Origin: Lachnospiraceae bacterium V9D3004
Lineage (GTDB): Bacteria > Bacillota > Clostridia > Lachnospirales > Lachnospiraceae
Assembly: GCA_000621985.1 (NCBI GenBank)
Contig: JHWW01000001.1
Coordinates: 434,001-498,000, forward strand
Length of the DNA: 64,000 nucleotides
Direction of reading: 5' to 3'
A model generated the notes under the pieces. The model was not told where the DNA came from. It made no database searches and was given only the letters and a program-made list of their open reading frames with translations. Made by a program: the position numbers and the translations under genes. The first letter of the stretch is position 1. The number at the start of each line of letters is the position of its first letter. Positions 1-7,899 of this stretch are shown here, piece after piece.

Positions 1-1
1 C

Positions 2-193
2 AGACAGGATGTGCAGATGCGGACGGAACCCGGTGATATTGTACTTTATTCAGGAAATCAGATGGTAGTATTTTATGGATCGAATACATGGGCATATACA
101 AGACTTGGAAAGATTCAGGGCTTGACAAGCGAAGAACTTAAAAATCTGCTTGGAACCGGAAATGTAACGATAACGATATTTGCACATTCTTAA
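2..193 (+). CDS. Cyclophilin-like fold protein, C-terminal end (start outside window)
   Basis: The reading frame is open from the first bases of the window and stops at 191-193, so only the C-terminal 63 residues are present. The stretch EPGDIVLYSGNQMVVFYGS followed by TWAYTRLGKI resembles the end of the small cyclophilin-like domain often found in lipoproteins beside flavodoxins in Clostridia. The protein carries no catalytic motif that I can name. It sits directly upstream of a lipoprotein remnant and a flavodoxin on the same strand, which matches the usual neighbourhood of this family. The methionine at 17-19 is internal and is not taken as the start. Confidence 0.6.
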   Translation, partial: RQDVQMRTEPGDIVLYSGNQMVVFYGSNTWAYTRLGKIQGLTSEELKNLLGTGNVTITIFAHS

Positions 194-207
194 AGGGGGA
201 TAGATGC

Positions 208-502
208 ATGTTAAAAAAGATTCTTTCATTCTTTACAATTACTATCTTGTGTTTCGGTATGGCAGGGTGTGGCTCAGAGGGAAATACTTCAAAAGAAAAC
301 AATACCGGCACATCTTCAAAACAAAGCAGGAGAGCAGCCCGGAGGAAATAAGATGTTAGATAAGAGCGGCCATTTTGTTTATTTTCCGGGACCGGAATGT
401 GACCCGATGGATCAGGCATATGCATGTCTATATCTTGCATCCAAAATGGGAGTACATGTCAAAGGGCAGGTGCTGCAGGTTTGTAATGGAGCATTTCTAT
501 AA
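208..502 (+). pseudogene. Frameshifted remnant of a small lipoprotein gene
   Basis: A good ribosome-binding site (AAGGGGGA, 193-200) precedes ATG 208. The frame opens with a lipoprotein signal peptide: MLKKILSFFTITILCFG, then the lipobox MAGC with Cys21. After about 20 Ser/Asn/Lys-rich residues it runs into an arginine-rich tail and stops at 351. A second frame (269-502) continues without a start of its own and contains DKSGHFVYFPGPECDPMDQA, so the two pieces look like one gene broken by a frameshift near 340. I do not recognise the parent family. Its position between a cyclophilin-like gene and a flavodoxin suggests it was a secreted partner of those redox proteins. Confidence 0.45.
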
Positions 503-564
503 TTGTAGTCATTCACGGCAAATCAGAACTGTTCATTGATAAGACCGGAGGAGGGGAAAACATC

Positions 565-1272
565 ATGAAAAGAGCAATTTTTATTTGTATAATCAGTATA
601 TTTATGGTCGTCATATCTTCATGTGGTAAAGAAAATGCAGTAATAGAGAACGGTGTAACAGACAGTGTTCAGAATGAGAGTGAAAAGAAAAGTTCTGTCC
701 AGGAGAAAGCGGGAAAGGTACTTGTTGCGTATTTTACCAGAAACGGTAATACGGATAATGGATTTCCGGAGGGTGTGGATGCTGTAGCCAGTGCAAGCAT
801 TCAGACGGATGGCGGAAAAATGGCTGGAAATGCGGAACGCATAGCAGGATGGATCGCAGAGAAGACAGGTGGAACAATCCATGCTATAACAACAGAAGAA
901 AAATATCCGTCTGATTATGATAAAATGGTGGAACAGGCAAAGGAAGAACAAAGTAAGGGGACACATCCTGACTTAGTATCTGAAGTAGAAGATTTTGATT
1001 CCTTTCAAACATTGGTTTTGGTGTTCCCCAATTGGTGGGCAGATTTACCAATGCCGGTTTATAGCTTTTTTGAGGAATATGATTTTGCAGGGAAAAATAT
1101 TGTGGTATTTTGTACACATGGCGGCAGTGGGTTTTCGGACACGATAAGAACCATACAGGAGTTAGAACCTGATGCAGCCGTTACAGAGGGGCTTGCAATA
1201 TATCATAATGATGTCGCAGAAGCGGAGGATGAGGTAGTGGAAAAACTCGGAGAATTAGGTATTGGAAAATAG
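565..1272 (+). CDS. Lipoprotein flavodoxin
   Basis: This encodes a 235-residue protein with a lipoprotein signal peptide (MKRAIFICIISIFMVVISSC, lipid Cys near residue 20), a short charged linker, and a flavodoxin domain from about residue 50. VLVAYFTRNGNT is the N-terminal beta strand plus the FMN phosphate-binding loop, VFPNWWADLPMPV is the 50s-loop region, and FCTHGGSGFSDTI is the third flavin-contact loop. It should be a membrane-anchored extracytoplasmic FMN electron carrier. A strong GGAGGAGG site precedes the ATG. It is the only intact redox protein of a cluster whose neighbours on both sides are broken, so it may be a survivor of decay. The partner enzyme is unknown. Confidence 0.85.
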   Translation: MKRAIFICIISIFMVVISSCGKENAVIENGVTDSVQNESEKKSSVQEKAGKVLVAYFTRNGNTDNGFPEGVDAVASASIQTDGGKMAGNAERIAGWIAEKTGGTIHAITTEEKYPSDYDKMVEQAKEEQSKGTHPDLVSEVEDFDSFQTLVLVFPNWWADLPMPVYSFFEEYDFAGKNIVVFCTHGGSGFSDTIRTIQELEPDAAVTEGLAIYHNDVAEAEDEVVEKLGELGIGK

Positions 1273-1370
1273 AAGGCTTTGTTTTGAAAAGAATATTAGG
1301 GAAGTGTCGGGATGAAGCAGAAGGAAACAGAAATAATACAAAATTTGAGGGATGCAGATTGGGAGGTAAT

Positions 1371-2038
1371 ATGGAGTATAGGATTAACAAAAATAATGGT
1401 GATAAGATCAGTCTGATCGGAATGGGCTCCGGTGCTGTCTGTATGCACGGAAAAACAGAAGGAGCAGAACTTCTCCGGACAGCCTACGAGAACGGGATAA
1501 ACTATTTTGACATGGCAACAAGTGTGGCAGAAGTTTTTGAAGTGTTTGGCGAGGCATTGTCAGATGTTCGAAAGCAGAAAAAATAATGGATACGGTTCCT
1601 ATAAGCATGCTTATGTTCAGCATCAATCCGGCATATGATTATCATAAGGGTTCTTTTGCAAATGGCAGTGTAGATGAAAGGAATCGTCTGTACAAGCGAT
1701 GCGAAAAAGAAAAAATCGGCATTTCTGTGATGAAACCGTATGCCGGAGGTCAGCTTTTAGATGAAAGACAGAGTGTTTTTCGGATGGCTCTGACACCGAT
1801 ACAATGTCTGCAGTATGCGTTAGATAAGCCGGGAGTGATTACTGTCCTGCCGGGAGCCGGGAGTACAGAGGAGCTTAAAGATGTATTAGGACTATTATCT
1901 GCGACAAAGCAGGAGAAAGACTATTCTTCCATATCTGCTGTTACACCGGAGGATGCAATGGGAAATTATCTACGATTGTCCCTATATACGACAATTCCTA
2001 TTGACATACTAGTTAAAAGGATGGTAATATATCTCTAA
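1371..2038 (+). pseudogene. Aldo/keto reductase, internally deleted and frameshifted
   Basis: ATG 1371 is preceded by GGGAGG. The first frame gives an aldo/keto reductase N-terminus (KISLIGMGSGAVCMHG, then AELLRTAYENGINYFDMATS) and stops at 1584-1586. A second frame resumes at once (1586-2038) with the C-terminal half: ISMLMFSINPAYDY, EKIGISVMKPYAGGQLL, then PGVITVLPGAGSTEELKD. The middle of the barrel, including the catalytic Lys/His region, is missing, and so is the C-terminal iron-sulfur segment common in clostridial members. The gene therefore combines an internal deletion, a frame change and loss of the 3' end, and cannot make a working enzyme. It lies between the lipoprotein flavodoxin and a LysR gene. 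Confidence 0.7.
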
Positions 2039-2075
2039 CTTTGCCAATAAATACAGAATCTACGAGGTGGCTGTA

Positions 2076-2984
2076 ATGAATATTACTCAGATAAAATATG
2101 TGCTTGAAGCTGCCAGGGCATCATCAATGCGGGAAGCATCAACAAGATTATATGTTTCACAGCCGGCACTGTCCTCAAGTATAAGAGACTTGGAAAATGA
2201 ACTAGGTATATTGATATTTGAAAGAACCAACAAAGGAATCCTGCTTACGGAAGAAGGCAGGGAATTCATTATGTATGCCAAAAAAGTTGTCGGACAATAT
2301 GAGATTCTTGAGGACAGATATATGTCTGTAGACAGCGATAAGGAGAGGTTTGCTGTATCTACACAACATTATAATTTTTCAATTCATGCGTTCGCTGAAA
2401 CGGTCAGAAAAGCTTCCGCTGATAAATATGTATTTTCAATATATGAGACTAAGACAAAGATAGTACTTGAAGACGTAAAATCTCTTAAGAGTGAGGTTGG
2501 AATCGTATCATTTTCTAATTCCAATGAGGCTGTGATCAAAAAACTCATTAGAGAATATCAGCTTACTTTTGTTCCATTAATGACGCGTGAGGCGTATATA
2601 TATGTATGGAAAGAGCATGAGCTGGCTGACAGAAGTGAAGTTTCCATGGAAGATCTGAAGGAATATCCATGTATAACATTTGACCAAAGCGATGACAGCA
2701 ATGTATATCTGACTGAGGAGGCAATGGCTGATCACACATTTGATAAGATGATCAAATCAGATGACCGTGCTTCTTCTATCGAATTAATAGCTACACTTGG
2801 AGGTTATTCAATTGGTTCCGGAATGTTGTCGGAAGAAAATGCGCTGCTTCAGGGACTTGTATCTATTAAGCTGAAGGAAAAAGATACTATTGTTATCGGA
2901 TATGTGGTAAGAGATGAAAGCAACTTATCGGTATATGGCAGGTTATATATTGAGGAACTGCTAAAGTACCGGGAAATTATGTAA
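2076..2984 (+). CDS. LysR-family transcriptional regulator
   Basis: This is a full-length LysR regulator of about 302 residues. The N-terminal winged helix-turn-helix is clear (MNITQIKYVLEAARASSMRE, then YVSQPALSSSIRDLENEL and LTEEGREF). A periplasmic-binding-like effector domain follows from about residue 90. I chose ATG 2076 because GAGGTGG lies 5 bases upstream; an earlier in-frame GTG at 2067 falls inside that site. The gene points toward the sulfur island that begins about 300 bp downstream, but terminators separate them, so it is transcribed on its own. LysR proteins such as CysB commonly control sulfur genes, so it could regulate the island or the decayed flavodoxin/reductase cluster upstream. 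The effector is unknown. Confidence 0.88.
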   Translation: MNITQIKYVLEAARASSMREASTRLYVSQPALSSSIRDLENELGILIFERTNKGILLTEEGREFIMYAKKVVGQYEILEDRYMSVDSDKERFAVSTQHYNFSIHAFAETVRKASADKYVFSIYETKTKIVLEDVKSLKSEVGIVSFSNSNEAVIKKLIREYQLTFVPLMTREAYIYVWKEHELADRSEVSMEDLKEYPCITFDQSDDSNVYLTEEAMADHTFDKMIKSDDRASSIELIATLGGYSIGSGMLSEENALLQGLVSIKLKEKDTIVIGYVVRDESNLSVYGRLYIEELLKYREIM

Positions 2985-3010
2985 GATAATATTTGAATGA
3001 TAGAGCTAGT

Positions 3011-3036
3011 ACGCATCCTTAGCGGAGCGTTTTTAT
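3011..3036 (+). terminator. Short hairpin with T-run after the LysR gene
   Basis: ACGC and TCC pair with GGA and GCGT across a TTAGC loop (one bulged AT), followed by TTTTT. It is a weak intrinsic terminator just downstream of the LysR stop. Confidence 0.45.
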
Positions 3037-3070
3037 TACATAGGAGATGCATAGCAAATTCCTGCGTAAA

Positions 3071-3120
3071 AAAAGTCATGATACCTGACAATAATACGGG
3101 TATTGTGACTTTTTTTATTT
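3071..3120 (+). terminator. Intrinsic terminator before the sulfur island
   Basis: The arm AGTCATGATACC pairs with GGTATTGTGACT around a 13-base loop, and seven T's follow. A close relative with compensatory changes lies at 14213-14260, at the far end of the island. Confidence 0.85.
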
Positions 3121-3260
3121 CATATGATCGATTGTCATCATATATTTTTCTCTTATCATACAGAAGAAGAAAATAAAGACAGTTATGTTGTCAAGAACTT
3201 CAATCTGAAAGTAAAAAAAGTCTTGAGAATCGCCATGTATGGTTCTTGCGATAAATAAAA

Positions 3261-3295
3261 GTTATCACTAATGATAAAAAGGATATAATTTACAT
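3261..3295 (+). promoter_or_regulatory. Promoter/operator region of the sulfite-reductase operon
   Basis: A TATAAT box lies at 3284-3289 with a possible -35 (TTATCA, 3262-3267) 16 bases upstream. GTTATCAC at 3261 and TAATTTACAT at 3286 recur with identical spacing upstream of metK (7780-7814). The shared outer blocks and the different interior suggest a common regulator or promoter class for both halves of the island. The rest of the gap 3121-3318 is AT-rich and I see nothing else in it. Confidence 0.5.
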
Positions 3296-3318
3296 ATGAA
3301 GCTCTAATCATTAGAATT

Positions 3319-3609
3319 TTCTTTGATATCAAATCCGTTAATGATATCATACACGAAGAATACACCGGTGTTAGCGGAGTGAAGATCAGAGAGAACTTTG
3401 AGGTGTTGTGCAGGTCATATCCAGATAAGAAGATAGTTGTAAGAACTCCGGTCATACCGGGATTCAATGATTCGGAAGAAGAACTTGATGCAATTGAGAG
3501 ATTTATCCTGCAATTTGCTAATGTAAGATGGAAGAAGCTTCCTTATCACAGATTTGGAGTCGGAAAATATGAGATGCTGGGAAGAACCTATATGTATCAC
3601 GAAGAATGA
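3319..3609 (+). pseudogene. 5'-truncated glycyl-radical-enzyme activase (radical SAM) remnant
   Basis: The frame is open from about 3301. From 3319 it encodes the C-terminal third of a pyruvate-formate-lyase-activating-type radical SAM enzyme: FFDIKSVND, EEYTGVSGVKIRENF, VVRTPVIPGFNDSEEEL and LPYHRFGVGKYEMLGRTY. These match the conserved C-terminal motifs of glycyl-radical activases. The N-terminal part with the CX3CX2C cluster is absent, and no start codon or ribosome-binding site sits at the beginning of the homology; GTG 3379 is internal to it. It lies inside the leader of the sulfite-reductase operon. This could be a leftover of an earlier glycyl-radical sulfo-lyase system. Confidence 0.7.
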
Positions 3610-3645
3610 CATATTGATATGAACAGGAAAGAAAGAGGTATTATT

Positions 3646-4512
3646 ATGGCAACGGATTACGCTACATTAAAAAAAGGCGGTTTCATGCGACAGAAACAGA
3701 AAGATCATTTCTCTCTTCGTATTGCAAGTGTGGGCGGACAGATTAATGCTGAACAGCTTGAAGCTATAACCAAAGTGGCAAGAGAGTATGGCCATGGCTA
3801 TATACATCTTACATCAAGACAGGGAATAGAGATTCCGTTCATTAAGCTTGAGGATATTGATGAAGTAAAAGCAGCGCTTGCAGAAGGCGGAGCTGTTCCG
3901 GGTGTATGTGGTCCACGTGTAAGAACCATTACAGCTTGTCAGGGTTCTGAAGTCTGCCCGAACGGATGTATAGAGACAGAGAACCTTGCAAAAGAATTAA
4001 GTGAACGGTATTTTGGAAAAGAGCTTCCTCATAAATTCAAGCTCGGCGTTACAGGTTGTCACAATAACTGTCTGAAAGCAGAGGAGAATGATATCGGAAT
4101 CAAGGGTGCTGTTAAGGTTAGTTGGAAACAGGATGCCTGTATAGACTGTGGAATATGTAAGAAAGTATGTAAACCGGGTGCGATCAAAATCGAAGACGGC
4201 AAGATTACAGTGGATCAGGAAAAATGTGATTACTGTGGTAAGTGTGCGTTTAGTTGTCCGACTGATGCATATGATACCAGGCCTGGGTATGAGATAAGTT
4301 TTGGAGGGCTGTTCGGTAACAATATCAATAAAGGTGAAAGCATTGTGCCTTTTGTTGAAGATAAAGAAACTTTGTTTCGCATATGTGACGCGGCTATCGA
4401 ATTCTTCAGCGAACATGCAAAACCGGGCGAAAGATTTAAATTTACAATAGACAGAATTGGAAAGGATAAACTGGATGAAAAAATCTGGAAAGCATATAAC
4501 AATGAAGAATAA
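3646..4512 (+). CDS. Siroheme sulfite/nitrite reductase-like protein with 2x[4Fe-4S] ferredoxin domain
   Basis: This 288-residue protein has three parts. The ferredoxin-like half-domain of sulfite/nitrite reductases comes first (about 15-80: HFSLRIASVGGQINAEQLEA, YIHLTSRQGIEIPF). A siroheme/[4Fe-4S] segment follows, with Cys in ACQGSEVCPNGC and in GCHNNC. An inserted bacterial ferredoxin pair completes it (CIDCGICKKVC and CDYCGKCAFSC). It belongs with the small single-subunit reductases of anaerobes, related to AsrC and Fsr, and should reduce sulfite to sulfide in the cytoplasm. ATG 3646 follows GAAAGAGG; the upstream ATG 3619 lies before that site. The stop overlaps the next gene. Downstream precorrin-2 dehydrogenase supplies the siroheme branch, which supports the role. 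Nitrite as substrate cannot be excluded. Confidence 0.85.
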   Translation: MATDYATLKKGGFMRQKQKDHFSLRIASVGGQINAEQLEAITKVAREYGHGYIHLTSRQGIEIPFIKLEDIDEVKAALAEGGAVPGVCGPRVRTITACQGSEVCPNGCIETENLAKELSERYFGKELPHKFKLGVTGCHNNCLKAEENDIGIKGAVKVSWKQDACIDCGICKKVCKPGAIKIEDGKITVDQEKCDYCGKCAFSCPTDAYDTRPGYEISFGGLFGNNINKGESIVPFVEDKETLFRICDAAIEFFSEHAKPGERFKFTIDRIGKDKLDEKIWKAYNNEE

Positions 4513-5449
4513 AAGCATTAAAAGATTATTATTTGGAGTGGTTATGTCTGCATTGCTTCTTTCGGCATGCAGTAAATCGGATAAAGCGACTGATGATACC
4601 CAAAACGTCGCAGCGAATAAAGTGACAGAAGAAGATTCAAAGGAAGCAGAAGGTAAAAGTGACGGAAAGATTGAAAAAGTAGTTGCGATCTCAAAATCAA
4701 ATGCAGAGTTGTGGCTTCTTGCAGGTGGAGAACTTGTGGCTACAACAGATGATGCGATGGAACTTGAAGGTTTATCGTCTGATACCCAGTCACTTGGTGA
4801 TATGACAAAGGTAAGTCTTGAGGCTGTAGTCGCATTGGAGCCGGATCTTATAATATGCTTCTCGACAGAACCGTCACAGAAAGCGTTGGGTGAGGCTGCA
4901 GAGGAAGCCGGTATTAAGGTTTTCTACACCGATATAGACGATTTTGCGGACTATGACAAAGCATTGAAGGAACTGACAGAACTGACGGGACGCGAGGATT
5001 TGTACAATAAAAATTCAGGAGATGTTAAGAAAGATATAGACGATATAATTGCAAAAGTGCCTGAAAAGAATACAGGAAAGAAATATCTTCTTCTTCATGT
5101 ATCTGCAACAAAGAGCAAGGTTGAGAAAAATGATTATTTTGCAAGTGAGATATTAAATAATCTGGGACTTGAGAATGCAGCCGGAGATGACAGTGCATTT
5201 AACGAATTATCTCTTGAAGCGGTTGTTGCCGAAGATCCGGATTACATATTTGTCGTGGTTCGCGGTGATGAAGACAAGGCTTTAAGCAGTTTTGATGAAC
5301 TATTCACCGGAAAAGCGGCATGGGAATCATTGTCAGCTGTTAAAAACGGCAATTATTATATTTTGGATAAGGATCTTTTCGGACTGAAGCCGAATGCTCG
5401 CTGGGCAGAAAGCTATAAGCAGGCATACGATCTTTTATACGGTAAATGA
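4502..5449 (+). CDS. ABC transporter substrate-binding lipoprotein (FecB/BtuF type)
   Basis: The protein has a lipoprotein signal peptide (MKNKSIKRLLFGVVMSALLLSAC, lipid Cys about residue 23), an acidic linker, and a Peripla_BP_2-type fold. EKVVAISKSNAELWLLAGG opens the first lobe, KVSLEAVVALEPDLIICF is the typical lobe motif, and SLEAVVAEDPDYIFVVV is its counterpart in the second lobe. This family binds iron chelates, heme or corrinoids outside the membrane. ATG 4502 was chosen so that the signal peptide starts correctly; it overlaps the previous stop by 11 bases. It forms a tight unit with the permease and ATPase that follow. Linkage to siroheme genes suggests iron or a tetrapyrrole as ligand, but the sequence does not decide. 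Confidence 0.85.
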   Translation: MKNKSIKRLLFGVVMSALLLSACSKSDKATDDTQNVAANKVTEEDSKEAEGKSDGKIEKVVAISKSNAELWLLAGGELVATTDDAMELEGLSSDTQSLGDMTKVSLEAVVALEPDLIICFSTEPSQKALGEAAEEAGIKVFYTDIDDFADYDKALKELTELTGREDLYNKNSGDVKKDIDDIIAKVPEKNTGKKYLLLHVSATKSKVEKNDYFASEILNNLGLENAAGDDSAFNELSLEAVVAEDPDYIFVVVRGDEDKALSSFDELFTGKAAWESLSAVKNGNYYILDKDLFGLKPNARWAESYKQAYDLLYGK

Positions 5450-6441
5450 TGAAAAAAATAATGACAAACAGTAAAACATTTGGAATAATATTTCTTCTTC
5501 TCGTAGTGATATTCGCACTGTTGGCAGGCAACGGTGCGATATCTACTGCAAAAATATTTGAGGTGTTGTCCGGAGGCGGAACAGAAAGCGAAAGAATCAT
5601 TATATATCAGGTGCGTATACCGAGGATAATTGCTGCAACGGCAGCAGGAGCAGCGCTTTCTGTATCAGGTTATCTGTTGCAGGGAGCATTGGATAACAGA
5701 ATTGCTTCTCCGGGAATACTTGGAATCAACAACGGTGCAGGTTTATTTGTATTATTAGCGGCACTGTTTTTTCCATATCAGTCGGCAATAAAATGTCTGT
5801 TTGCATTTATGGGGGCGATTCTTGTAACCGCACTTGTAAGTCTTCTGTCGGTTCGAACCGGCATGTCAAAGACATCTGTAATATTATCAGGAGTTGCGGT
5901 ATCCGCAGCGTGTGTATCGGTTATTGATATGATAATATCGGTCAAGCCGGAATCTGTTGCCGATAAGGTGGCATTCCAGCTGGGAGGGTTTGCGACGGTT
6001 CAGACTTCGGTAGTAATGTATTCGGTTCCAATGATAATGACCGGACTGATTATTGCTGTTGCTGTTGCACCGGGAATGGATATACTTGCACTTGGAGATG
6101 AGACGGCTCACGGACTGGGACTTAACGTGAAAAGATACAGATGGATATATGTATTATGCTCTGCTTTTCTTGCAGGTGCGTCAATAAGCATGTGTGGACT
6201 TATCGGTTTTGTAGGCCTGATAGTCCCTAACTGTATACGAATGATTCATTCAGGTAAAAGCAGGGAAAGTCTGGTATTGTGTGCGATATACGGTGCGGCA
6301 TTTCTGCTGGTGTGTGATACGATAGCAAGACTTTTGTTCTATCCTTATGAAATGCCCTGCGGACTTATATTAAGCCTTATAGGGGCGCCATTTTTAATAC
6401 ATATTCTTGTTAAGAAGAGAAAGAGGCTTGGAGTGGAATGA
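5446..6441 (+). CDS. ABC transporter permease, FecCD/BtuC family
   Basis: A 331-residue polytopic membrane protein with about 9-10 hydrophobic segments. Family signatures include YQVRIPRIIAATAAGAALSV, GALDNRIASPGILGINNGAG, LSGVAVSAAC and GLIGFVGLIVPN (the coupling region for the ATPase). It forms the membrane channel for the substrate delivered by the preceding lipoprotein. Its start overlaps the previous stop as ATGA, and its own stop overlaps the ATPase start in the same way, so the three importer genes are translationally coupled. Confidence 0.9.
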   Translation: MMKKIMTNSKTFGIIFLLLVVIFALLAGNGAISTAKIFEVLSGGGTESERIIIYQVRIPRIIAATAAGAALSVSGYLLQGALDNRIASPGILGINNGAGLFVLLAALFFPYQSAIKCLFAFMGAILVTALVSLLSVRTGMSKTSVILSGVAVSAACVSVIDMIISVKPESVADKVAFQLGGFATVQTSVVMYSVPMIMTGLIIAVAVAPGMDILALGDETAHGLGLNVKRYRWIYVLCSAFLAGASISMCGLIGFVGLIVPNCIRMIHSGKSRESLVLCAIYGAAFLLVCDTIARLLFYPYEMPCGLILSLIGAPFLIHILVKKRKRLGVE

Positions 6442-7199
6442 TAGAGATTATTGACATGAAAACAGCATATTCATACGGTGAAGAATTCTGCATACCAAAG
6501 CTTACATTCGCAAAAGGTGAGATAACATCGATCATCGGTAAGAACGGAAGCGGTAAGACTACACTTCTAAGAACTGTTGCCGGTTTTCTTCCGTATGAGG
6601 GAATTATCAGAATCAAAGGAAAAGAATGCAGGGAACTCGGAGCCAGGGAAAGAGCTCTTATGATAGCATATCTGCCACAGATGGTCAAGCCTGTCAATCT
6701 GTCTGTCGAGATGCTTGTGTGTCATGGCAGATATCCTTATCTTGGCAATTACAGAAGAATGTCGGAGCATGATAAAGAAATTGTAAGATATGCTCTCGAC
6801 ATTACCTGCATGACATCTTTCAGGAAAAGATTACTAAATGAGATATCGGGAGGAGAACTCAAACGTGCCTATCTAGCGATGGTCATAGCACAGAATACCG
6901 ACATGATCCTTCTTGATGAACCTGCGGCGTACATGGATGTTGAAAATCGGAATTTGTATTACAGTATCATAAAGCAGCTTACATTGGATGGCAGGGGTAT
7001 AATACAGAACTGCCATGACATTGAACAGGGTTTCTCATACAGCGACAGAATTGTGTTAATGTCAGAAAGAACTATTGCTGCATCGGGCACGACTGAAGAG
7101 CTGGCTGCAAAAGAAAAAATGTTAAGGGATACTATAGGAGTGTATATTAAGAAAACTGCAGATATGGAACTTTTATATCCGTATGTGCTGGTTAAGTGA
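6438..7199 (+). CDS. ABC transporter ATPase, FecE/BtuD type
   Basis: This is a 253-residue nucleotide-binding subunit. Walker A is GKNGSGKTTL, the Q-loop lies in YLPQMVKPVN, the signature motif is ISGGELKRA, Walker B is MILLDEPAAYMD, and the switch histidine is in NCHDIEQG. The family usually has LSGGE, so ISGGE is a mild variant. It powers import through the upstream FecCD-type permease, to which it is coupled by an ATGA overlap. It is the last gene of the importer; precorrin-2 dehydrogenase follows after 13 bases. Confidence 0.9.
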   Translation: MIEIIDMKTAYSYGEEFCIPKLTFAKGEITSIIGKNGSGKTTLLRTVAGFLPYEGIIRIKGKECRELGARERALMIAYLPQMVKPVNLSVEMLVCHGRYPYLGNYRRMSEHDKEIVRYALDITCMTSFRKRLLNEISGGELKRAYLAMVIAQNTDMILLDEPAAYMDVENRNLYYSIIKQLTLDGRGIIQNCHDIEQGFSYSDRIVLMSERTIAASGTTEELAAKEKMLRDTIGVYIKKTADMELLYPYVLVK

Positions 7200-7212
7200 G
7201 GTGTAATGTTAT

Positions 7213-7773
7213 ATGTCATATTTTCCAATGATGGTGGATCTGGAAGGCAGGGATGTACTAGTGATTGGTGGTGGTGATGAAGGAGAGAAGAAAGTAGATA
7301 TCCTTCATCAGTTCGGAGCTATTATTACACTTGTTGCCCCCAAAGTTACTGAGAAGGCCGAGTTGTTAGCTTTTGATTATCACAAAAGAGAATTTAAAGA
7401 TTCTGATATTCTTAATGGAGAATATACAGTTGTTGTAGCAGCAACAAATGACAGAAATCTGAATAAGAGAATAAGCAGACTTGCATATGAAAAAAAGATT
7501 CCTGTTAATATTGTTGATGATGCCGATTTGTGCAGTTTTATATTTCCGGCGATTGTTAAGGAGAGGGACGTCGTATGTGCTGTATCAAGCGGTGGAAAGA
7601 GTCCGTACATAACACAACATATCAAGAAAATAATAAAGAATAATCTTCCTGAAAAAATCGGAATCATAAATGATATTATGGGAGAATACAGAATAAAAGC
7701 AAAAAGAGAGATTGCCGATGTGAACGAGCGACGGATATTTTTGAAGAAGAAGCTAAAAGAAATGTTGCGATAG
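7213..7773 (+). CDS. Precorrin-2 dehydrogenase (siroheme branch, CysG N-terminal/Met8p-like)
   Basis: A 186-residue protein with an N-terminal Rossmann fold (MMVDLEGRDVLVIGGGDEGE) and the conserved middle IPVNIVDDADLCSFIFPAIV, then AVSSGGKSP. It oxidises precorrin-2 to sirohydrochlorin with NAD; the family may also insert iron. The C-terminal methyltransferase domain of CysG is missing, so uroporphyrinogen methylation must come from elsewhere. It is the last gene of the first half of the sulfur island and supplies the cofactor of the siroheme reductase at the front of the same operon. The start follows AGGTGTAATGTTAT with a weak site. Confidence 0.85.
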   Translation: MSYFPMMVDLEGRDVLVIGGGDEGEKKVDILHQFGAIITLVAPKVTEKAELLAFDYHKREFKDSDILNGEYTVVVAATNDRNLNKRISRLAYEKKIPVNIVDDADLCSFIFPAIVKERDVVCAVSSGGKSPYITQHIKKIIKNNLPEKIGIINDIMGEYRIKAKREIADVNERRIFLKKKLKEMLR

Positions 7774-7779
7774 AATTTT

Positions 7780-7820
7780 GTTATCACCCACTATAAATTT
7801 ATAGTAATTTACATGATAGA
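7780..7820 (+). promoter_or_regulatory. Promoter/operator region before metK with perfect 16-bp palindrome
   Basis: ACTATAAATTTATAGT at 7790-7805 is a perfect palindrome and contains a -10-like TATAGT. The flanking blocks GTTATCAC (7780) and TAATTTACAT (7805) match the region upstream of the sulfite-reductase operon at the same distance. The 126-bp gap between the two half-operons shows no recognisable SAM riboswitch, although metK follows. Confidence 0.5.
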
Positions 7821-7899
7821 AGTCCAATGATACCATGCATATAACTTCCAAAAAGTATACTTACGAAGGTCAAAAACAATAAAAAGGGAGGAATATGAC

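Noticed and set aside
7774-7899. SAM riboswitch upstream of metK
   Set aside because: The gap is 126 bp, AT-rich, and lacks the conserved stems and terminator of known SAM riboswitches; it looks like promoter plus palindrome only.
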